Assembly: GCF_002140715.2 (NCBI RefSeq)
Contig: NZ_NGLE02000001.1
Span: 2,818,001-2,882,000 of the forward strand
Length of the DNA: 64,000 bases
DNA from: Enterococcus sp. 4G2_DIV0659
GTDB taxonomy: Bacteria > Bacillota > Bacilli > Lactobacillales > Enterococcaceae
Direction of reading: 5' to 3'
In this document: positions 9,915 through 20,283 of the stretch, one piece after another
Position numbering within the stretch: the stretch's first letter is position 1
Layout of the letters: each line of letters begins with the position of its first letter
Made by a program: the position numbers and the translations under genes
Notes under the pieces: model-generated
The model's database searches: none
Told to the model about the DNA's origin: nothing
The model's input: only the letters and a program-made list of their open reading frames with translations

Positions 9915-10916
9915 ATGACAGTTAAAGTAGGTATTAATGGATTTGGACGTATCGGACGCTTAGCATTCCGTCGTATCCAAGATGTAGCAGGAATCGAAGT
10001 AGTAGCAATCAACGACTTAACAGATGCTAAAATGTTGGCTCACTTGTTAAAATATGACACAACTCAAGGACGTTTCAACGGAACAGTTGAAGTTCACGAA
10101 GGTTCTTTCAACGTAAACGGTAAAGAAGTTAAAGTTCTTGCTAACCGTAACCCAGAAGAATTGCCATGGGGCGAATTAGGCGTAGACATCGTTCTTGAAT
10201 GTACAGGATTCTTCACTTCAAAAGAAAAAGCTGAATTACACTTAAAAGCTGGTGCTAAACGTGTTGTTATCTCTGCTCCTGGTGGAAATGACGTACCAAC
10301 AATCGTTTATAACACTAACCATGATATTTTAACAGGTAAAGAAACAGTTATCTCTGGTGCTTCATGTACTACTAACTGTTTAGCGCCTATGGCTAAAGCT
10401 TTACAAGACAACTTTGGTGTTGTTGAAGGTCTTATGACTACAATCCACGCTTACACAGGTGACCAAATGACTCTTGATGGACCTCACCCAGGTGGAGACT
10501 TCCGTCGTGCGCGTGCTGCAGCAGAAAACATCGTTCCTAACACAACTGGTGCTGCTAAAGCAATCGGTCTAGTTATCCCTGAATTAAACGGTAAATTAGA
10601 CGGAGCTGCTCAACGTGTTCCTGTAGCAACTGGTTCATTAACTGAATTAGTAACAGTTCTTGACAAAAATGTAACAGTTGAAGAAGTAAACGAAGTTATG
10701 GCTAAAGCAGCTAACGAATCTTATGGATACAATGAAGATCAAATCGTATCTTCTGATATCGTAGGTATGACTTTCGGTTCATTATTCGATGCAACTCAAA
10801 CAAAAGTAATGACTGTTGGCGACAAACAATTAGTGAAAACTGTTGCTTGGTATGACAACGAAATGTCTTATACTGCACAATTAGTTCGTACGTTAGAGTA
10901 CTTCGCTAACTTATAA
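9915..10916 (+). CDS. gap: Glyceraldehyde-3-phosphate dehydrogenase (glycolytic, NAD type)
   Basis: 333 residues from ATG 9915; AAGGAGG upstream fixes this start and excludes the in-frame codon at 9888. Rossmann motif [16 protein letters not shown] at the N-terminus. The catalytic cysteine is C151 in [12 protein letters not shown], with the downstream TVDGPH-type loop as [17 protein letters not shown]. Codon use is strongly biased and the RBS near perfect, as expected for a highly expressed gene. First gene after cggR; a terminator at 10964 probably allows partial read-through into pgk. Confidence 0.97.
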   Translation: MTVKVGINGFGRIGRLAFRRIQDVAGIEVVAINDLTDAKMLAHLLKYDTTQGRFNGTVEVHEGSFNVNGKEVKVLANRNPEELPWGELGVDIVLECTGFFTSKEKAELHLKAGAKRVVISAPGGNDVPTIVYNTNHDILTGKETVISGASCTTNCLAPMAKALQDNFGVVEGLMTTIHAYTGDQMTLDGPHPGGDFRRARAAAENIVPNTTGAAKAIGLVIPELNGKLDGAAQRVPVATGSLTELVTVLDKNVTVEEVNEVMAKAANESYGYNEDQIVSSDIVGMTFGSLFDATQTKVMTVGDKQLVKTVAWYDNEMSYTAQLVRTLEYFANL

Positions 10917-10963
10917 GAATTATTCTTATCATTAGTGAAATTTGAACAACTGTGAAATAATAG

Positions 10964-10992
10964 GCGGGGAAGCAACGCGCTTCTCCGCTTTT
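10964..10992 (+). terminator. Terminator-like hairpin between gap and pgk
   Basis: GCGGGGAAGC (10964-10973) pairs with GCTTCTCCGC (10979-10988) around a five-base loop, one G-T pair, followed by TTTT. It may set the gap to pgk expression ratio. Confidence 0.75.
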
Positions 10993-11042
10993 GCTGTGAA
11001 TTACAGTGAATGAAATGAACTGATGATGAACAGTACAAGAGT
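10989..11042 (+). repeat. Short copy of a dispersed post-terminator element
   Basis: The bases following the gap terminator (TTTTGCTGTGAATTACAG, then CTGATGATGAACAGTAC) resemble the segment after the T-box terminator at 2981 and after hairpins at 39921 and 40366. This is the most degenerate of the four. Confidence 0.35.
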
Positions 11043-11114
11043 TTTGAAAAAAACTGTTGATCCTTCATTTTTATAAAATACCTAAAAACTTTTTATAGAT
11101 AGGAGTACTCCAAA

Positions 11115-12308
11115 ATGGCTAAAAAGACAATCAAAGATGTAGAGTTAAAAGATAAAAAAGTACTTGTCCGTGTTGATTTCAACGTGCCTTTGAAAGATGG
11201 TGTGATTACAAACGATAATCGTATCGTAGCAGCACTTCCGACAATTAAATATGTCATTGAAAATGGCGGAAAAGCAATTCTATTTTCTCACTTAGGTCGT
11301 GTGAAAACAGAAGAAGACAAAGCAGGAAAATCTCTAAAACCAGTTGCTGAACGTTTAGGCGAATTATTGGGCAAACCAGTAACATTCGTTCCTGAAACTC
11401 GTGGAACTGAATTAGAAACAGCTGTCAGCAACATGAAAGATGGCGACGTTTTAGTCTTTGAAAACACTCGTTTTGAAGATATTGATGGTAAAAAAGAAAG
11501 CGGAAATGACGCTGACTTAGGTAAATACTGGGCTTCTTTAGGTGATGTATTTGTCAATGATGCATTTGGTACGGCACACCGTGCGCACGCTTCTAACGTA
11601 GGAATTGCCTCAACTGGTATTCCAACAGTTGCAGGATTCTTAATGGAAAAAGAAATCAAATTCGTTGGTGAAGCAGTAACAGCACCAAAACGTCCTTTCG
11701 TAGCTATTTTAGGTGGAGCAAAAGTTTCAGATAAAATCGGCGTGATTGAAAACTTGATTTCTAAAGCAGATAAAATCCTTATCGGTGGTGGAATGACTTA
11801 CACATTCTACAAAGCAAAAGGAATCGAAATCGGAAACTCATTAGTAGAAGAAGATAAAGTAGCTTTAGCAAAAGAATTAATTGAAAAAGCTGGCGACAAA
11901 TTAGTGTTACCAATTGATTCAGTTTGTGCCAAAGAATTCAGCAACGATGTTGAAACAGTTGTAACTGACGGCGAAGCTGTTCCAGAAGGTTACATGGGAT
12001 TAGATATTGGTCCAAAATCAATCGAATTATTTACAAAAGAATTAGCAGGAGCTAAAACGGTTGTATGGAATGGACCAATGGGCGTATTCGAAATGAGTAA
12101 CTTTGCTAAAGGAACAGTTGGTGTTTGTGAAGCAATTGCTAATTTAGAAGATGCAACAACAATCATCGGTGGCGGTGATTCTGCTGCGGCTGCGATCCAA
12201 TTAGGCTTTGCTGACAAATTCACCCACATCTCAACAGGTGGCGGCGCAAGCTTAGAATTGTTAGAAGGTAAAGAATTACCAGGTTTAGCGGCAATTAACG
12301 ATAAATAA
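11115..12308 (+). CDS. pgk: Phosphoglycerate kinase
   Basis: Produces ATP and 3-phosphoglycerate from 1,3-bisphosphoglycerate. 397 residues, family length. Signature [15 protein letters not shown] near residues 18-32. The substrate-binding SHLGR and the [18 protein letters not shown] segment lie in the N-domain; the nucleotide-binding [11 protein letters not shown] and the GGGDSAAAA hinge lie in the C-domain. RBS AGGAG before ATG 11115. It lies in the gap-pgk-tpiA-eno cluster under CggR. Confidence 0.97.
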   Translation: MAKKTIKDVELKDKKVLVRVDFNVPLKDGVITNDNRIVAALPTIKYVIENGGKAILFSHLGRVKTEEDKAGKSLKPVAERLGELLGKPVTFVPETRGTELETAVSNMKDGDVLVFENTRFEDIDGKKESGNDADLGKYWASLGDVFVNDAFGTAHRAHASNVGIASTGIPTVAGFLMEKEIKFVGEAVTAPKRPFVAILGGAKVSDKIGVIENLISKADKILIGGGMTYTFYKAKGIEIGNSLVEEDKVALAKELIEKAGDKLVLPIDSVCAKEFSNDVETVVTDGEAVPEGYMGLDIGPKSIELFTKELAGAKTVVWNGPMGVFEMSNFAKGTVGVCEAIANLEDATTIIGGGDSAAAAIQLGFADKFTHISTGGGASLELLEGKELPGLAAINDK

Positions 12309-12423
12309 AGAGGTTGTGAAAAAGGCGTTTAAACTTGAGTAGGTAAAGGGAATTACCGAAAGTTTGCCTTTCGAACACCGTTTAATCAATCCATACCATA
12401 ATAAGAAAAGGATGTGCTTTTCC

Positions 12424-13179
12424 ATGCGTAAACCAATTATCGCTGGTAACTGGAAAATGAACAAAACTTTAGCAGAAGCGCAAAGCTTTGCTGAAGCTGT
12501 AAAAAATGCTGTCCCATCAAAAGATGTTGTTGATTCAGTAATTGGCTCACCTGCATTATTTTTGGCACCACTTGCTTGGAATCTTAAAGATTCTGATGTT
12601 CAATTATCTGCACAAAATTGCTACTGGGAAAACTCAGGTGCATTCACTGGTGAAAACTCACCAGCAGCTATTGCGGATTTAGGTGTTCAATATGTGATTA
12701 TTGGTCACTCTGAACGTCGTGAGTATTTCCACGAAACAGATGAAGACATCAATAAAAAAGCCAAAGCAATCTTTGCAAACAACATGACACCAATCTTCTG
12801 TTGTGGTGAGTCTTTAGAAACATATGAAGCAGGCAAAACAGCTGAATGGATCGAAGGCCAAATCACAAATGGTTTAGTTGGTTTAACGAATGAGCAAGTA
12901 TCTTCAATGGTTATTGCTTATGAACCAATCTGGGCAATCGGAACTGGTAAATCTGCTGATGCAAACATCGCTGATGAAATCTGCGGCGTTGTTCGTTCAA
13001 CTGTAGAAAAATTATACGGTAAAGAAGTATCAGAAGCTGTACGTATTCAATACGGCGGTTCTGTGAAACCTGAAAACATTGCTGAATACATGGCAAAAGA
13101 AAACGTTGATGGTGCTTTAGTTGGCGGAGCAAGTCTTGAAGCTGACTCATTCTTAGCGTTATTAGAAGCTGTTAAATAA
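12424..13179 (+). CDS. tpiA: Triosephosphate isomerase
   Basis: 251 residues beginning [14 protein letters not shown] at ATG 12424, with AAAAGGATG as ribosome site; an upstream in-frame codon at 12364 gives an unsupported extension. Catalytic residues are seen: Lys in GNWKMNK, His in IIGHSERR and Glu in [12 protein letters not shown], with the phosphate-binding GGSVKPEN and GALVGGASL loops near the end. It follows pgk by 115 bases and precedes eno. Confidence 0.97.
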   Translation: MRKPIIAGNWKMNKTLAEAQSFAEAVKNAVPSKDVVDSVIGSPALFLAPLAWNLKDSDVQLSAQNCYWENSGAFTGENSPAAIADLGVQYVIIGHSERREYFHETDEDINKKAKAIFANNMTPIFCCGESLETYEAGKTAEWIEGQITNGLVGLTNEQVSSMVIAYEPIWAIGTGKSADANIADEICGVVRSTVEKLYGKEVSEAVRIQYGGSVKPENIAEYMAKENVDGALVGGASLEADSFLALLEAVK

Positions 13180-13250
13180 GACACACTTATAATAATATAC
13201 GCAATAAAAAAAGAAATCATCGAATAATCGATCAGTTATGCAAAAAATGT

Positions 13251-13279
13251 TTGCATAGCACACGTTTATTCACTACAAT
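13251..13279 (+). promoter_or_regulatory. Candidate eno promoter
   Basis: TTGCAT (13251-13256), 17-base spacer, TACAAT (13274-13279), 59 bases before the eno ATG. A small inverted repeat AAGGGAATCGAATCCCCTT follows at about 13288-13306. This suggests eno can be transcribed apart from the CggR operon. Confidence 0.6.
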
Positions 13280-13307
13280 CATAATTAAGGGAATCGAATC
13301 CCCTTAG

Positions 13308-14636
<1,329 letters not shown>

Positions 14637-14706
14637 TTTTAGTTGATTATAAAGCAGAAAGGGACAACTGATTCTCAAATCTTTTCTCCTTATATTCCTA
14701 CGCAAA

Positions 14707-14742
14707 ATCTCCTCTTGTTAAGGCAAGGGGAGATTTTTTTTA
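14707..14742 (+). terminator. Terminator after eno
   Basis: ATCTCCTCTTG (14707-14717) pairs with CAAGGGGAGAT (14724-14734), six-base loop, then an uninterrupted T tract. It ends the glycolytic cluster. Confidence 0.93.
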
Positions 14743-14810
14743 TTTAATTCACTAATTCTTTCAGATATACTTAATGGATAATCTAGTATTATAAAGGAGA
14801 TGATAATACA

Positions 14811-15530
14811 GTGGAAAAATATCTAAGGGTGGGCTTCTTCTTTTTAGTTTCACTTTTTTTAGTTTCTTGTACTGCTAAAAAAGAAACAATAGAGGTCAGA
14901 AAAAAAGAGATTGATAAAAAATTAATACATACTTTAGTTGGTTCATGGGTAGCGAATAGTTACGATTATGGAAACTATGAAATAATTTATGATGCAAAAG
15001 GTTTAACGTTCAATTCAACGAAATTAGAAATTGAGTACACAAAAGGCAATAGAGTGTTTACGCACGAAGAAAACGATAAAGCGTCTCGGTATATTTTTGA
15101 AGTAAAAGAAGAAGAGATTATCGTTTTCCCTAGTTATGAAGTTAAGCAAAGTGGGGATGAATTAGCTAAGGGTGGGGATTTAGCTCCCATAGAGCTGAGA
15201 AAGACACAAAGGATATCTAAAGAAAGTATCTTAGGAAGTTGGCGTTCGATAGAACCAGATTTTCCAGTGTATATTCAAGTAAGAGCTACATTTGTTCCTA
15301 ATGAAGTGGATTTACTAATCAGTAAAAGTGAGCATGCTGAGGAAATTGAAACAATCCCGCTAACTTTTGAAAGTGGAGAATCTGAGTTAACTTACGTAAA
15401 TAAAGAGGGGACAATAAGATACAGCTTTTCTTATTATGAAGAAACTAAAATGCTCCTTACTTCTTCTTCAACTAAGGAGGGAACAGAAGGAACCGCCCGA
15501 CCATGGATTCTAGAACGAGTGATTCATTGA
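14811..15530 (+). CDS. Uncharacterised lipoprotein
   Basis: 239 residues starting at GTG 14811, ten bases after AAAGGAG. The signal peptide YLRVGFFFLVSLFLVSC gives a lipobox LVSC with the cysteine at about residue 20. The remainder appears to be two related units: GSWVANSYDYGNYEIIYD (from about 44) and GSWRSIEPDFPVYIQVRA (from about 142), each beginning with G-S-W and followed by beta-rich sequence. This resembles small beta-barrel lipoproteins that bind ligands, but no family was recognised. It has its own terminator upstream and stands alone. Confidence 0.75.
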   Translation: MEKYLRVGFFFLVSLFLVSCTAKKETIEVRKKEIDKKLIHTLVGSWVANSYDYGNYEIIYDAKGLTFNSTKLEIEYTKGNRVFTHEENDKASRYIFEVKEEEIIVFPSYEVKQSGDELAKGGDLAPIELRKTQRISKESILGSWRSIEPDFPVYIQVRATFVPNEVDLLISKSEHAEEIETIPLTFESGESELTYVNKEGTIRYSFSYYEETKMLLTSSSTKEGTEGTARPWILERVIH

Positions 15531-15608
15531 AAAAATATAAAGATAAGCTTCTATTATCCAAAAGAAAAAATCGGTGCTATACTAAAAATAAAAAGAGGAG
15601 GATGTCCG

Positions 15609-16994
15609 ATGAATCAATCAGATCTCCAAGCACTCATTAACAAGCAACATCATTTTTTTAATACGAATCAAACAAAATCAACAGAATTCAGAAAAAAACA
15701 ACTTGAAGGATTATTAATAAACTTACAAAAACACGAAGAAGATTTCTATTGGGCGTTTGACAAAGACCTTAAAAAACCTAAAGCAGAGGTCTATGCAACA
15801 GAATTAGGTCTTGTTTTATCTGCTATTAAAGATATGCTTAAAAATATCGATAGATGGACGAAGCCTGTCAATAAACCAAGAGCCCTCTCCTCGTTATTAA
15901 ACAAAAATACGGTTTTTTTAGAACCTTATGGAACCGTCTATATTATTGGTCCTTTTAATTATCCACTGCAACTAACTTTAGTTCCGTTGATCGGTGCGCT
16001 TGCTGCAGGTAATTGTGCCATTGTGAAGCCATCGTCAAAAACGCCTAATGTGGCCGCAGTCATTGGTGCGGTTCTGGGTGAAACATTTGATGAAGAATAC
16101 GTTAAAGTGTTATCACCTAGCTCAATTGATAACGCCACAGTTTTAAAGGAGCGTATGGATTTTATCTTTTTTACAGGAAGTACCCAAGTTGGAAAGATTG
16201 TGATGGAAGCCGCCGCAAAGCATTTAACGCCAGTTGTTTTAGAGCTTGGGGGAAAGAGTCCTGCAATTGTTACTGAACAGGCGGATATCGATTTAGCAGC
16301 TGAACGAATTATCTGGAGTAAGTTATTGAATACAGGTCAAACATGCATTGCAACGGACTATGTTCTGGTAGATGAAAAAGTTAAAGACAGACTGATTCCC
16401 GCACTAAAAGAAAAAATTATTGAATTTTACGGAGAATCTATTGAAAATAACCCAGATTATGGTCGTATTGTTCAAGGTGGTGCCATTAATAAGTTTATTC
16501 AATTGATCGATGAAAATCGACAATACCTAATTTATGGAGGCGAGTATGACCAGAAATCAAGATTTGTGGCTCCTAGTCTATTTGATATTGGCTTGACTCG
16601 TGAAAATAGCTTGATGGAAGAGGAATTATTTGGTCCATTACTGCCAATTTGCACGTATCAGAAATTAAGCGAGGCAATCACATTCGTTAAAGAAGGGGAG
16701 AAACCCTTAGCTTTGTACTTATTTTCAGAAGATAGAGTCATTCAAAAACAACTCTTACAGGAAATTTCTTTTGGCGGAGGCGGTATTAATCAAACCATCC
16801 TTCACGTAGCCAATGATGATTTGCCTTTTGGTGGTGTAGGTGCATCTGGCATGGGAAACTATCACGGGAAATATAGCATCGAAACATTTTCTCATAAAAA
16901 AGCGGTCGTTTATGGTAGAAACGATTCTATGGGGAAGTTGATTTATCCTCCTTATGATCAGAAAAAATTTGATTGGATAAAGCGTTTGTTATAA
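15609..16994 (+). CDS. Aldehyde dehydrogenase (class 3-like)
   Basis: NAD(P)-dependent aldehyde oxidation. 461 residues, without a membrane tail. Motifs: NYPLQLTLVPLIGALAAGN (cofactor fold), FTGSTQVGK, general base Glu in LELGGKSPAI at residue 212, catalytic Cys in NTGQTCIATDYV at residue 246, and EEELFGPLLPI. The GNYHGKYSIETFSHKKAV C-terminal segment is typical of the YwdH/class 3 branch. RBS AGAGGAGG. Substrate unknown; a bidirectional terminator follows. Confidence 0.93.
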   Translation: MNQSDLQALINKQHHFFNTNQTKSTEFRKKQLEGLLINLQKHEEDFYWAFDKDLKKPKAEVYATELGLVLSAIKDMLKNIDRWTKPVNKPRALSSLLNKNTVFLEPYGTVYIIGPFNYPLQLTLVPLIGALAAGNCAIVKPSSKTPNVAAVIGAVLGETFDEEYVKVLSPSSIDNATVLKERMDFIFFTGSTQVGKIVMEAAAKHLTPVVLELGGKSPAIVTEQADIDLAAERIIWSKLLNTGQTCIATDYVLVDEKVKDRLIPALKEKIIEFYGESIENNPDYGRIVQGGAINKFIQLIDENRQYLIYGGEYDQKSRFVAPSLFDIGLTRENSLMEEELFGPLLPICTYQKLSEAITFVKEGEKPLALYLFSEDRVIQKQLLQEISFGGGGINQTILHVANDDLPFGGVGASGMGNYHGKYSIETFSHKKAVVYGRNDSMGKLIYPPYDQKKFDWIKRLL

Positions 16995-17001
16995 AAATAA
17001 A

Positions 17002-17046
17002 AAGCTTAAAGCATAGTCCTGATCCCTCTATGCTTTGAGCTTTTTT
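17002..17046. terminator. Bidirectional terminator between ALDH and XRE genes
   Basis: AAGCTTAAAGCATAG (17002-17016) pairs with CTATGCTTTGAGCTT (17028-17042), with T tracts suited to the + strand and A tracts that serve the convergent gene. Confidence 0.85.
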
Positions 17047-17066
17047 GGATTGAGTAATTGATTTTT

Positions 17067-17549
17067 TTACTGTTTCCTTGAATGAAGGATTTCTATGATA
17101 AACTTGATGCCTGTCACTAAAAACACGATTATTCCAGCAAAAATGAAAAGAAAACCTATTGGTAAAAGATAGAAATTTTCATGTAAAATACCTGAAGCGT
17201 CAATATATTCTACCGAATTCATTTTTATGAAGAAACAAGCGACTCCAAAAAGTAATAGGAAAGTTCCAATCAGTGTTGTGACCAAATTTAATTTTGCCCG
17301 TCTTGTTTCGTTGCCATCTTTAATTAGTTTTTCAGTCATATTATTCACGTTACTTCCCCCTAGAATTAATTCATCAAGCGAAATATGAAAAATACTAGAA
17401 ATCAGGATCAACAGTTCAAGATCAGGAAGATTACGATTATTTTCCCAGTTAGATACTGCTTGTCTTGTTACATTTAAACGAATCGCAAATTTTTCTTGTG
17501 TAAGTTGGTTTTTGGTTCTCAGTTCTTTGATTTTATCTCCAAATTCCAT
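17067..17549 (-). CDS. XRE-family regulator with C-terminal membrane segments
   Basis: 160 residues. Residues 1-60 form a helix-turn-helix (IKELRTKNQLTQEKFAIRL, VTRQAVSNWENNRNLPDLE). A linker leads to two hydrophobic segments (LVTTLIGTFLLLFGVACFF and LLPIGFLFIFAGIIVFLVTG). Membrane-tethered XRE regulators of this shape are common in Firmicutes and often act on neighbouring envelope genes. AAAGGAAATGAT precedes the start. The nearest divergent gene is the DUF975 protein at 17831, a possible but unproven target. Confidence 0.85.
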   Translation of the reverse strand: MEFGDKIKELRTKNQLTQEKFAIRLNVTRQAVSNWENNRNLPDLELLILISSIFHISLDELILGGSNVNNMTEKLIKDGNETRRAKLNLVTTLIGTFLLLFGVACFFIKMNSVEYIDASGILHENFYLLPIGFLFIFAGIIVFLVTGIKFIIEILHSRKQ

Positions 17550-17830
17550 CGTATCATTTCCTTTCGTTAATGTATTTCAAGCATAAAGGATTAGTGCCTT
17601 ATGAGAAAGAAAGCATTGCTTGCAAACTTTTAATAGAGGGAAAGTATGGCTTTCGTAGCGGTTAATTATAGCATTGATTATCTATAAATAAAAGTAATGA
17701 ATCGAATGTTCTACCGGCATTAAGCTGATTCTCTAAACGTAAATAAAACTGTTTTTAAACGCGTATGTTTTTTTCAAAAACTATTTATTTGTTATACTAA
17801 TTGTAATGAATGGAAAGGAGGAAAAATCTT

Positions 17831-18538
17831 ATGAAAACAAGAGCTGAATTAAAAAGTGAAGCCAAAGAAATTTTACGTGGTCGCTGGAAAGATAGTTTAT
17901 TAATGTGTTTGGTACCGACATTAGTGTCAATTGCAATCGTCCTTTTGTTATTCTTTTTACTAATCATTCCGATCATGACATTTACTCAAAGCAATCCAGA
18001 CATACTGAACAACACTTCAGATTATGAAGGAAGCACTGGGGGAAGTGGCGGTAGTTTTGTCGGTGGAATCATTGGTGCCATCTTTAGCGCAGGAATATCT
18101 TGGACGTTCCTTGATCTTTATAGAGGAAAAAGGCAAGAAATTCGCCCATTCTCAGACGCTTTTCGCGGTTTTGCAGGCCCTGTAGTTTTAGGTATAATCG
18201 GCGTGTATATATTGATGGCTATTTTTATTACTTTATGGTCATTGCTATTGATTATCCCCGGAATCATCAAGGGTTATTCTTATTCACAAGCCTATTATGT
18301 TTATTATGATGCCTACGAAGAAACAGGTGTCCGTCCAGGATTCCTAAATACAATCACCCGCAGTCGACAGCTTATGAAAGGCTATAAGGGTCAATTATTC
18401 TTATTAGACTTGAGCTTTATCGGCTGGCATATCTTAGCAATTTTAACATTAGGGATTGGCTATCTATGGTTAACACCATACATTACGGCAACGAAAGCTG
18501 CTTTTTACGAAAATTTACCAAAAACAGCAATGATTTAA
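17831..18538 (+). CDS. DUF975 family membrane protein
   Basis: 235 residues from ATG 17831, with AAAGGAGG upstream. Opens with the family's MKTRAELKSEAKEILRGRWKDSL. Five to six membrane segments follow, with a Gly/Ser-rich extracytoplasmic stretch (EGSTGGSGGSFVGG) between the first two. The region SRQLMKGYKGQLFLLDLSFIGWHILA is conserved in DUF975 proteins. Function unknown. A candidate extended -10 (TGTTATACT) lies about 30 bases upstream. A paralogue lies at 53488. Confidence 0.88.
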   Translation: MKTRAELKSEAKEILRGRWKDSLLMCLVPTLVSIAIVLLLFFLLIIPIMTFTQSNPDILNNTSDYEGSTGGSGGSFVGGIIGAIFSAGISWTFLDLYRGKRQEIRPFSDAFRGFAGPVVLGIIGVYILMAIFITLWSLLLIIPGIIKGYSYSQAYYVYYDAYEETGVRPGFLNTITRSRQLMKGYKGQLFLLDLSFIGWHILAILTLGIGYLWLTPYITATKAAFYENLPKTAMI

Positions 18539-18573
18539 AGTCATAAATACTTGAAGTAAAAGCCAGTCCATCT

Positions 18574-18620
18574 AAAATAGTCTGAAGTTGAACCATTGTG
18601 TTCAACTTCAGACTATTTTT
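18574..18620. terminator. Long terminator hairpin after the DUF975 gene
   Basis: AAATAGTCTGAAGTTGAAC pairs perfectly with GTTCAACTTCAGACTATTT (18600-18618) around a six-base loop, flanked by A and T tracts on both sides, so it can serve both convergent genes. Confidence 0.92.
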
Positions 18621-18644
18621 AACTGTAATTTGTTTCTTAGTTAA

Positions 18645-18962
18645 TTAAATGGAACTTGTTTCGATTAGATCCGTATAGTAAATAATCTCTTTGTTTAAAG
18701 ATTTAGCAAATTCTATTTCATCTTTTGTACTATTTCCTATATAGCTGTTTACATTGACAACTAATATAGCATCTGATAATTTTATTTTTTCTTTGTGCAT
18801 TTTACCAAGCATGATTAATTCTTCTTCAGTAAAAACAACTTTATCATTATTTACTGGAAAGATTGGAATTAAAAGCACATTGCCTCTTAATTCCATTTGA
18901 CTAGCTACGTGTATTATCTCTTCTTTAAATGTCAAACTACCACAAACTGTAATTACTTTCAT
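18645..18962 (-). CDS. Nucleoside deoxyribosyltransferase-like / SLOG-like small protein
   Basis: 105 residues. It begins with a Rossmann-like KVITVCGSLTFKEEI strand-loop-helix and contains KLSDAILVVNVNSYIGNSTKDEIEFAKSLNKEI, a pattern shared by nucleoside 2-deoxyribosyltransferase relatives and SLOG-type nucleotide-binding proteins. Such proteins are widespread as small stand-alone genes; the reaction is not known. AGGTGGG lies seven bases before the ATG. It is transcribed convergently with the DUF975 gene. Confidence 0.7.
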   Translation of the reverse strand: MKVITVCGSLTFKEEIIHVASQMELRGNVLLIPIFPVNNDKVVFTEEELIMLGKMHKEKIKLSDAILVVNVNSYIGNSTKDEIEFAKSLNKEIIYYTDLIETSSI

Positions 18963-19268
18963 TTAATACCCACCTATTTTCTTATTCAATGTATTGTACT
19001 ATGTTTTGTCAGTAAACTGAAACCTGTAACGACAAGATTTTATTTTTTTTTATAATCTTTGGTTATTTGTAAATGGTTTTATTGAGAACATTTTCTAAAG
19101 TAATACTTTTAGAAATAAGCTGAAATTCACAAAAAACTTAAAGAGAGTTAACTTAGTAGAATTATTTATAATTTGTTTATTTTCTTGTTAGTACTTGTTT
19201 ATATCCACCTCATATAATAAAGATAAGCAATAAGAAATTTTACCTAATTATAGAGAGGAGAAAGAATC

Positions 19269-20228
19269 ATGAACAATAAAAAAATCATTGTAGGCGTATC
19301 AAGTTTAGTTTTACTATTAGCAGGGTGTAGTGTTGGTGCACAAGAAACGCTAGGTACACAAGGCAGCAGTCAGGAACAAGCAGAACAAGCAAAAAATCAA
19401 AATAATAAAACCAAAGGAGACAAGCAAACCAAAATCTTAGGCAAAACCGATTGGCAGGGGACAAAAGTTTACGATAAAGACAACAATGATCTAACGGCTG
19501 AAAACACTAACTTTATCGGATTAGCAAAATATGATGCTGAGACGGGACGCTATGAATTTTTCAATGCACAAACAGGAGAGAGCCGAGGCGATCGAGGGAC
19601 GTTTTTCATCACAAATGATGGAACAAAGAGAATTCTTATTTCAGAAACGATGAACTATCAAGCAGTTGTTGGACTTACTGAACTAACAAACAAAAAATTT
19701 ACCTACACAAGAAAAGGCAAAGATAAAGCTGGAAATGAAGTAGATGTTTTTGTTGAACATATCCCGTATAATAAAACTAAGTTAGCATTTACAGAAAAAG
19801 AAAAACCACTGGATACAACAACAGGAAAAATAGAAACCAAAAAAACTGGTGCTGAAATCTTAGGAAAAACGTTGTGGAATGGTACAAAAGTGGTAGATGA
19901 ATCAGGCAATGATATAACAGCGTATAATAAAAACTTTATCAGTTTAGCTAAATTTGCATCAGATACAAATAAATATGAATTTTTCAATTTAGCTACTGGG
20001 GTTAGCCGTGGTGATTTTGGCTATTTTGATGTACTAAATCACAATAAAATCCGAGCACATGTATCCATTGGTCAAAATAAATATGGCGCAGCATTAGAAT
20101 TAACTGAGCTAAATGATAAGAAATTCACGTATAAACGTATAGGGAAAGATCAAGCGGGCAATGATATCACTGTATTTGTAGAACACCAACCTTATACTGG
20201 TGACTTTCATCCTGAGTTTAGCTTTTAA
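19269..20228 (+). CDS. Lipoprotein with two tandem DUF4822 domains
   Basis: 319 residues. Signal peptide with lipobox LLAGC, cysteine near residue 20, then a Gln/Asn/Lys-rich linker. Two homologous domains follow (about 55-170 and 193-315). Each starts KILGKTDWQGTKVYD / EILGKTLWNGTKVVD, repeats FIGLAKYDAETGRYEFFN / FISLAKFASDTNKYEFFN and ends DVFVEHIPY / TVFVEHQPY. I recognise this as DUF4822. It is the first gene of a four-gene set with a histidine kinase, a response regulator and a second lipoprotein, so it may be the sensed or accessory extracellular component. A TATAAT at 19213-19218 is a likely -10. Confidence 0.82.
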   Translation: MNNKKIIVGVSSLVLLLAGCSVGAQETLGTQGSSQEQAEQAKNQNNKTKGDKQTKILGKTDWQGTKVYDKDNNDLTAENTNFIGLAKYDAETGRYEFFNAQTGESRGDRGTFFITNDGTKRILISETMNYQAVVGLTELTNKKFTYTRKGKDKAGNEVDVFVEHIPYNKTKLAFTEKEKPLDTTTGKIETKKTGAEILGKTLWNGTKVVDESGNDITAYNKNFISLAKFASDTNKYEFFNLATGVSRGDFGYFDVLNHNKIRAHVSIGQNKYGAALELTELNDKKFTYKRIGKDQAGNDITVFVEHQPYTGDFHPEFSF

Positions 20229-20283
20229 AAATTTCTGAGTAAACGCAATTGATCCCCTAATAACTGAAACAAAGGAGAAAAAA